From CAVVDT01 sp963747005 (GTDB lineage Bacteria; Pseudomonadota; Alphaproteobacteria; Rhizobiales; Aestuariivirgaceae), in the NCBI GenBank assembly GCA_963747005.1, contig CAVVDT010000004.1, positions 186,001-250,000 of the forward strand: 64,000 bases of DNA. The letters run 5' to 3'. A program made the position numbers and the translations under genes. Under the pieces are notes generated by a model. The model was not told the origin of the DNA. It saw only the letters and a program-made list of their open reading frames with translations, and did not search any database. Below, piece by piece: positions 61,444 to 64,000 of the stretch. Position 1 is the first letter of the stretch. Each line of letters starts with the position of its first letter.

Positions 61444-62004
61444 CTATTCGGCTGGACCGAAGCGGGTGTGGGCGTCGAGGACGACGCCTGGGAAGCCCTG
61501 CATGCCCTTGCCGAGTTTGGCGGCGGCCTTTTCGCGGTTGCGGCTGGCGAGGTCGGCGAGCGATCCCGACTGGATGGCGCCGGTGGGACACACCTCCTCG
61601 CAGGCCCGCGGCATGTCGAGCGGTCGCTCCAGCCCCGGGGTCTGGCAGAAGTTGCACTTTTCCATCTTGCCGGCCATGGCGGTCAGTTGCGGGGCGTTGA
61701 ACGGGCAGGCCCAGGTGCAGAAGCCGCAGCCGATGCACTTGTCCTGGTTGACCACCACGATGCCGTCCTCGGCCCGCTTGGTGATGGCGCTGACCGGGCA
61801 GGCGTTGCGGCACGGCGCATCGCCGCAGTGCATGCACGCCATCGACACGTTCATCGCCTTCACATCCGGGAAGGTGCCCGATTCGAGCTTCACCACCTCG
61901 CGCCAGCGCGGCCCGATCTCCACCTCGTTCCAGGTCTTGCAGGCGATCTCGCAGGCATGGCACTTCACGCACAGCGTCTGGTCAAAATAGAACCCGTGTT
62001 GCAT
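61444..62004 (-). CDS. [4Fe-4S] ferredoxin-type electron-transfer subunit of a molybdopterin oxidoreductase
   Basis: 186 residues, DmsB/PhsB-like. Four cysteine clusters are visible: CVKCHACEIACK, CMHCGDAPCRNACP, CIGCGFCTWACP and CNFCQ with a later CEEVCP. It passes electrons between the catalytic subunit encoded 14 bp upstream and a quinone-linked membrane partner or ferredoxin. GGGAGGAAGG precedes the ATG at 62004. No membrane-anchor subunit gene lies downstream in the window. Convergent with the GntR gene. Confidence 0.93.
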   Translation of the reverse strand: MQHGFYFDQTLCVKCHACEIACKTWNEVEIGPRWREVVKLESGTFPDVKAMNVSMACMHCGDAPCRNACPVSAITKRAEDGIVVVNQDKCIGCGFCTWACPFNAPQLTAMAGKMEKCNFCQTPGLERPLDMPRACEEVCPTGAIQSGSLADLASRNREKAAAKLGKGMQGFPGVVLDAHTRFGPAE

Positions 62005-62018
62005 CTGGCCTTCCTCCC

Positions 62019-64000
62019 TCACTGCGCCGGCACGATGCGCACCTTGCATTCATTGTAGCAATTGGCCCCGGTCACCGGGTTGGAATGGCCTTCCATCAGG
62101 TTGTTGGAATGCGCCCCCCTGCCCTTGGCCACCGAACCCATGGCCCAGTGCCCGAAGCCGTGGCCATGGCGCACCGACACGCACCCCGGCACCAGGCCTT
62201 CCACCACTTTGGCCGTGATCTTCACCTTGTCCTTGGGACTTTCGAGCCACACCGTCTCACCGTCCCGGATGCCGTAGCGCGCCGCGTCCCTGGCGTTCAC
62301 CTCCACCCAGTTCTCGCCGCAGATCTCCATCAGATAGGGGTTGTTCTGGGTGACGATGTTGCAATGCATCGACAGCTTGGAATGGGTGAGCTGCAGCGGA
62401 TAGTCCTTGTCCGGCATCACCGAGCGATCCCGGTATTCGGGATAGCCGTTGTAGCCGGCATCGGCATAGGCGTGCGAATAGATCTCGATCTTGCCCGACT
62501 TGGTCGCCAGACCCTTGGGCACCTTGTTGTAGGCGATCTCGCTCGCCGCCCAGAAGCCCTTCTGCTTGATCTCATCCAGACTCATGGGCACGTCCTTCAT
62601 CATGATCTCGCCCCAGTCCTCCCACTTCTCGTACGGGAAGTGCCCGGCCCAGCCCATCTTCGCAGCGATCCCCTTGACGATCTCGTAGGGCGGCCTGGCC
62701 TCCCCCACCGGCTCGACCGCCGGCTGGCACAGGATCACCTCCGGGCCCAGCCACATGCCCTGGCGCAGTTCGGCCTGCTCGTAGAACGACGTCTCCGGCA
62801 GCACGATGTCGCATTCCTGCGCCGTCTCGCTCATGTAGAGCTCGCACGCCACCGCCAGTTCCAGGTGCTTGAACATCTCCAGCATGCGGTCGCGGTCGGG
62901 ATCGCTCATCACCGGGTTGGTGGCCTGCACAAACAGCCCCTTCACCGGGTAGGGCTTGCCGTCGATCACCGCATCCGGCAGCCGCGCATTCGGCAGATCG
63001 GGCGCCAGCGGATAGCCCATCGCCACATGCAGCGCCGGCTGCTTCGCCTTGCCTTTCGCCTCCGCGGGGATGATCACCGGCACCCCCAGCGGCGCCCAGT
63101 CCTTCAGGTGCAGGTTGCCCGGCTTGTCGACCTCGCCCACCAGCGCATCGAGGATGTAGCACACCCGCCCGGCGTCGTTGCCGTTGGTATAATAGCCCGA
63201 GCCCTTGAAGATCGCCGACATGGCCGGCTTGGTGGTGGCGAACTCGCGCGCCAGCCGGCGGATGGTGTCGGCGGCGATGCCGGTGATGCCTTCGGCCCAT
63301 TCCGGCGTGTAGCCCTTTTCTGCGAGGTGCTTGCGAAAGCCGCTAAAGCCTTCGCAGTACTTCTGCACGAACTGCTTGTCATACAGGTTGTCGTCGATGA
63401 TCACCTGGCACATCGCCAGCGCCATGGCCCCGTCGGTGCCGGGACGGATGGGAATCCATTCATCCGCCTTCTGCGCCGTCTCGGTGAAGTTGGGATCGAC
63501 CACCACCAGCTTGCAGCCCTGCTTCTTGGCCTGCAGCAGCGCCCGGCTTTCCCACAGGCCCTGGTTCGCCCCCAGCATGTTCATGCCCCACAGGATCACG
63601 TATTTCGAGTTGGCGAAGTCGTGCATCGGAAACACGTGCCCGAACACCGTCAGGCAGGCCGAGCGCCGGTCCATCTCGCAGCCCGAGGTGTGGGTATAAA
63701 GGTTCGGCGACCCGTACAGCTCGCCCAGCAGGTGCCGGTAGAACTGCGTGTTGGGATCGTGATGGCACGTCAGCGCCACCGCTTCCGGCCCCCACTTCTC
63801 CTTGATCATCGTCAGCTTGTCGGCAATGAAGCTGAACGCCTCGTCCCACGAGATGCGCTTGAACTCCGCCTTGGCACCCTTCTTGCTGGTGCGCAGCATC
63901 GGGTACTTCAGCCGGTCCGGATCCTGCGTCACCCACCAGCTCGCCATCCCCTTGGCACAGCGCGAGCCGATGTTGTTGGGGCTCTCCGGATTACCCTTGT
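62019..64000 (-). CDS. Molybdopterin oxidoreductase catalytic subunit (DMSO reductase family), 5' end beyond the window
   Basis: At least 660 C-terminal residues; the frame is open past the right edge (reading SRCAKGMASWWV at the edge), so the N-terminal 4Fe-4S motif is mostly outside. Seen: LTCHHDPNTQFYRHLLGELY, HTSGCEMDRRSACLTVFGHV (the position of the Mo-coordinating residue region, with a Cys), YVILWGMNMLGANQG, and LVVVDPNFTETAQKADEWIP. The C-terminal domain has VSVRHGHGFGHWAMGSVAKG. The substrate cannot be fixed; sulfur-compound and aryl-CoA oxidoreductases share these features. No Tat signal can be checked. Confidence 0.9.
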   Translation of the reverse strand, partial: KGNPESPNNIGSRCAKGMASWWVTQDPDRLKYPMLRTSKKGAKAEFKRISWDEAFSFIADKLTMIKEKWGPEAVALTCHHDPNTQFYRHLLGELYGSPNLYTHTSGCEMDRRSACLTVFGHVFPMHDFANSKYVILWGMNMLGANQGLWESRALLQAKKQGCKLVVVDPNFTETAQKADEWIPIRPGTDGAMALAMCQVIIDDNLYDKQFVQKYCEGFSGFRKHLAEKGYTPEWAEGITGIAADTIRRLAREFATTKPAMSAIFKGSGYYTNGNDAGRVCYILDALVGEVDKPGNLHLKDWAPLGVPVIIPAEAKGKAKQPALHVAMGYPLAPDLPNARLPDAVIDGKPYPVKGLFVQATNPVMSDPDRDRMLEMFKHLELAVACELYMSETAQECDIVLPETSFYEQAELRQGMWLGPEVILCQPAVEPVGEARPPYEIVKGIAAKMGWAGHFPYEKWEDWGEIMMKDVPMSLDEIKQKGFWAASEIAYNKVPKGLATKSGKIEIYSHAYADAGYNGYPEYRDRSVMPDKDYPLQLTHSKLSMHCNIVTQNNPYLMEICGENWVEVNARDAARYGIRDGETVWLESPKDKVKITAKVVEGLVPGCVSVRHGHGFGHWAMGSVAKGRGAHSNNLMEGHSNPVTGANCYNECKVRIVPAQ

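Overview
The window is GC-rich DNA with dense, overlapping genes, in the style of an alphaproteobacterium. Supporting signs are a Ppx/GppA gene overlapping rlmE, a divergent znuA / znuCB-zur locus with alphaproteobacterial-looking Zur boxes, and a GCATGATC...GATCATGC palindromic intergenic element of the type common in rhizobia and relatives. Order-level placement (Hyphomicrobiales or Rhodospirillales) is an inference. No rRNA, tRNA, CRISPR array or intact insertion sequence was seen.

Layout. 0-4.2 kb: edge of a HerA-like ATPase, a soluble histidine kinase, Ppx/GppA phosphatase, rlmE and a response regulator. 4.5-8.8 kb: an RND efflux pair. 8.9-14.2 kb: DUF2000 and MarR genes, a MetE-like methyltransferase, a PaaK-like CoA ligase coupled to an enoyl-CoA hydratase, and PPK2. 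14.2-17.4 kb: zinc uptake with its regulator Zur. 17.5-22.2 kb: two class III nucleotide cyclases, a secreted protein and a cyclase remnant. 22.3-26.8 kb: CcdA, a DUF1007/NicO metal-transport pair, a D-aminoacylase and a GFA protein. 27.2-33.5 kb: a large RTX protein, a WS/DGAT-like acyltransferase, a GH128-like glycosidase, an AT-rich methyltransferase-like gene, and a decayed second copy of the acyltransferase 3' end.

33.5-46.4 kb is a minus-strand signalling island. Its core (CheW, CheR-TPR, CheW, MCP, CheA-REC, CheB) has the composition of a Wsp-type (alternative cellular function) chemosensory system. No GGDEF output protein is present. Instead the operon continues into a REC-PAS-histidine kinase and a lone receiver, followed by a second REC-kinase / receiver / double-receiver set.

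46.8-51.0 kb: a small 'sunset'-type secreted protein, an RraA-like protein and an L-arabonate-type dehydratase with candidate operators, a broken GntR regulator, and a decayed partial copy of the sunset gene's upstream region. 51.0-64.0 kb: a PotABCD-like ABC importer on the minus strand, divergent from an MttB-family methyltransferase, a corrinoid protein and a RamA-like corrinoid activator, then a GntR regulator. These genes plausibly take up and demethylate a quaternary or tertiary amine. The window ends in a convergent [4Fe-4S] subunit and a molybdopterin oxidoreductase that runs off the edge.

The most unusual parts are the Wsp-like island with kinase/receiver outputs, the MttB-corrinoid-transporter module with a repeated AT-rich motif in its divergent promoter, and the segment enclosed by duplicated acyltransferase 3' ends.
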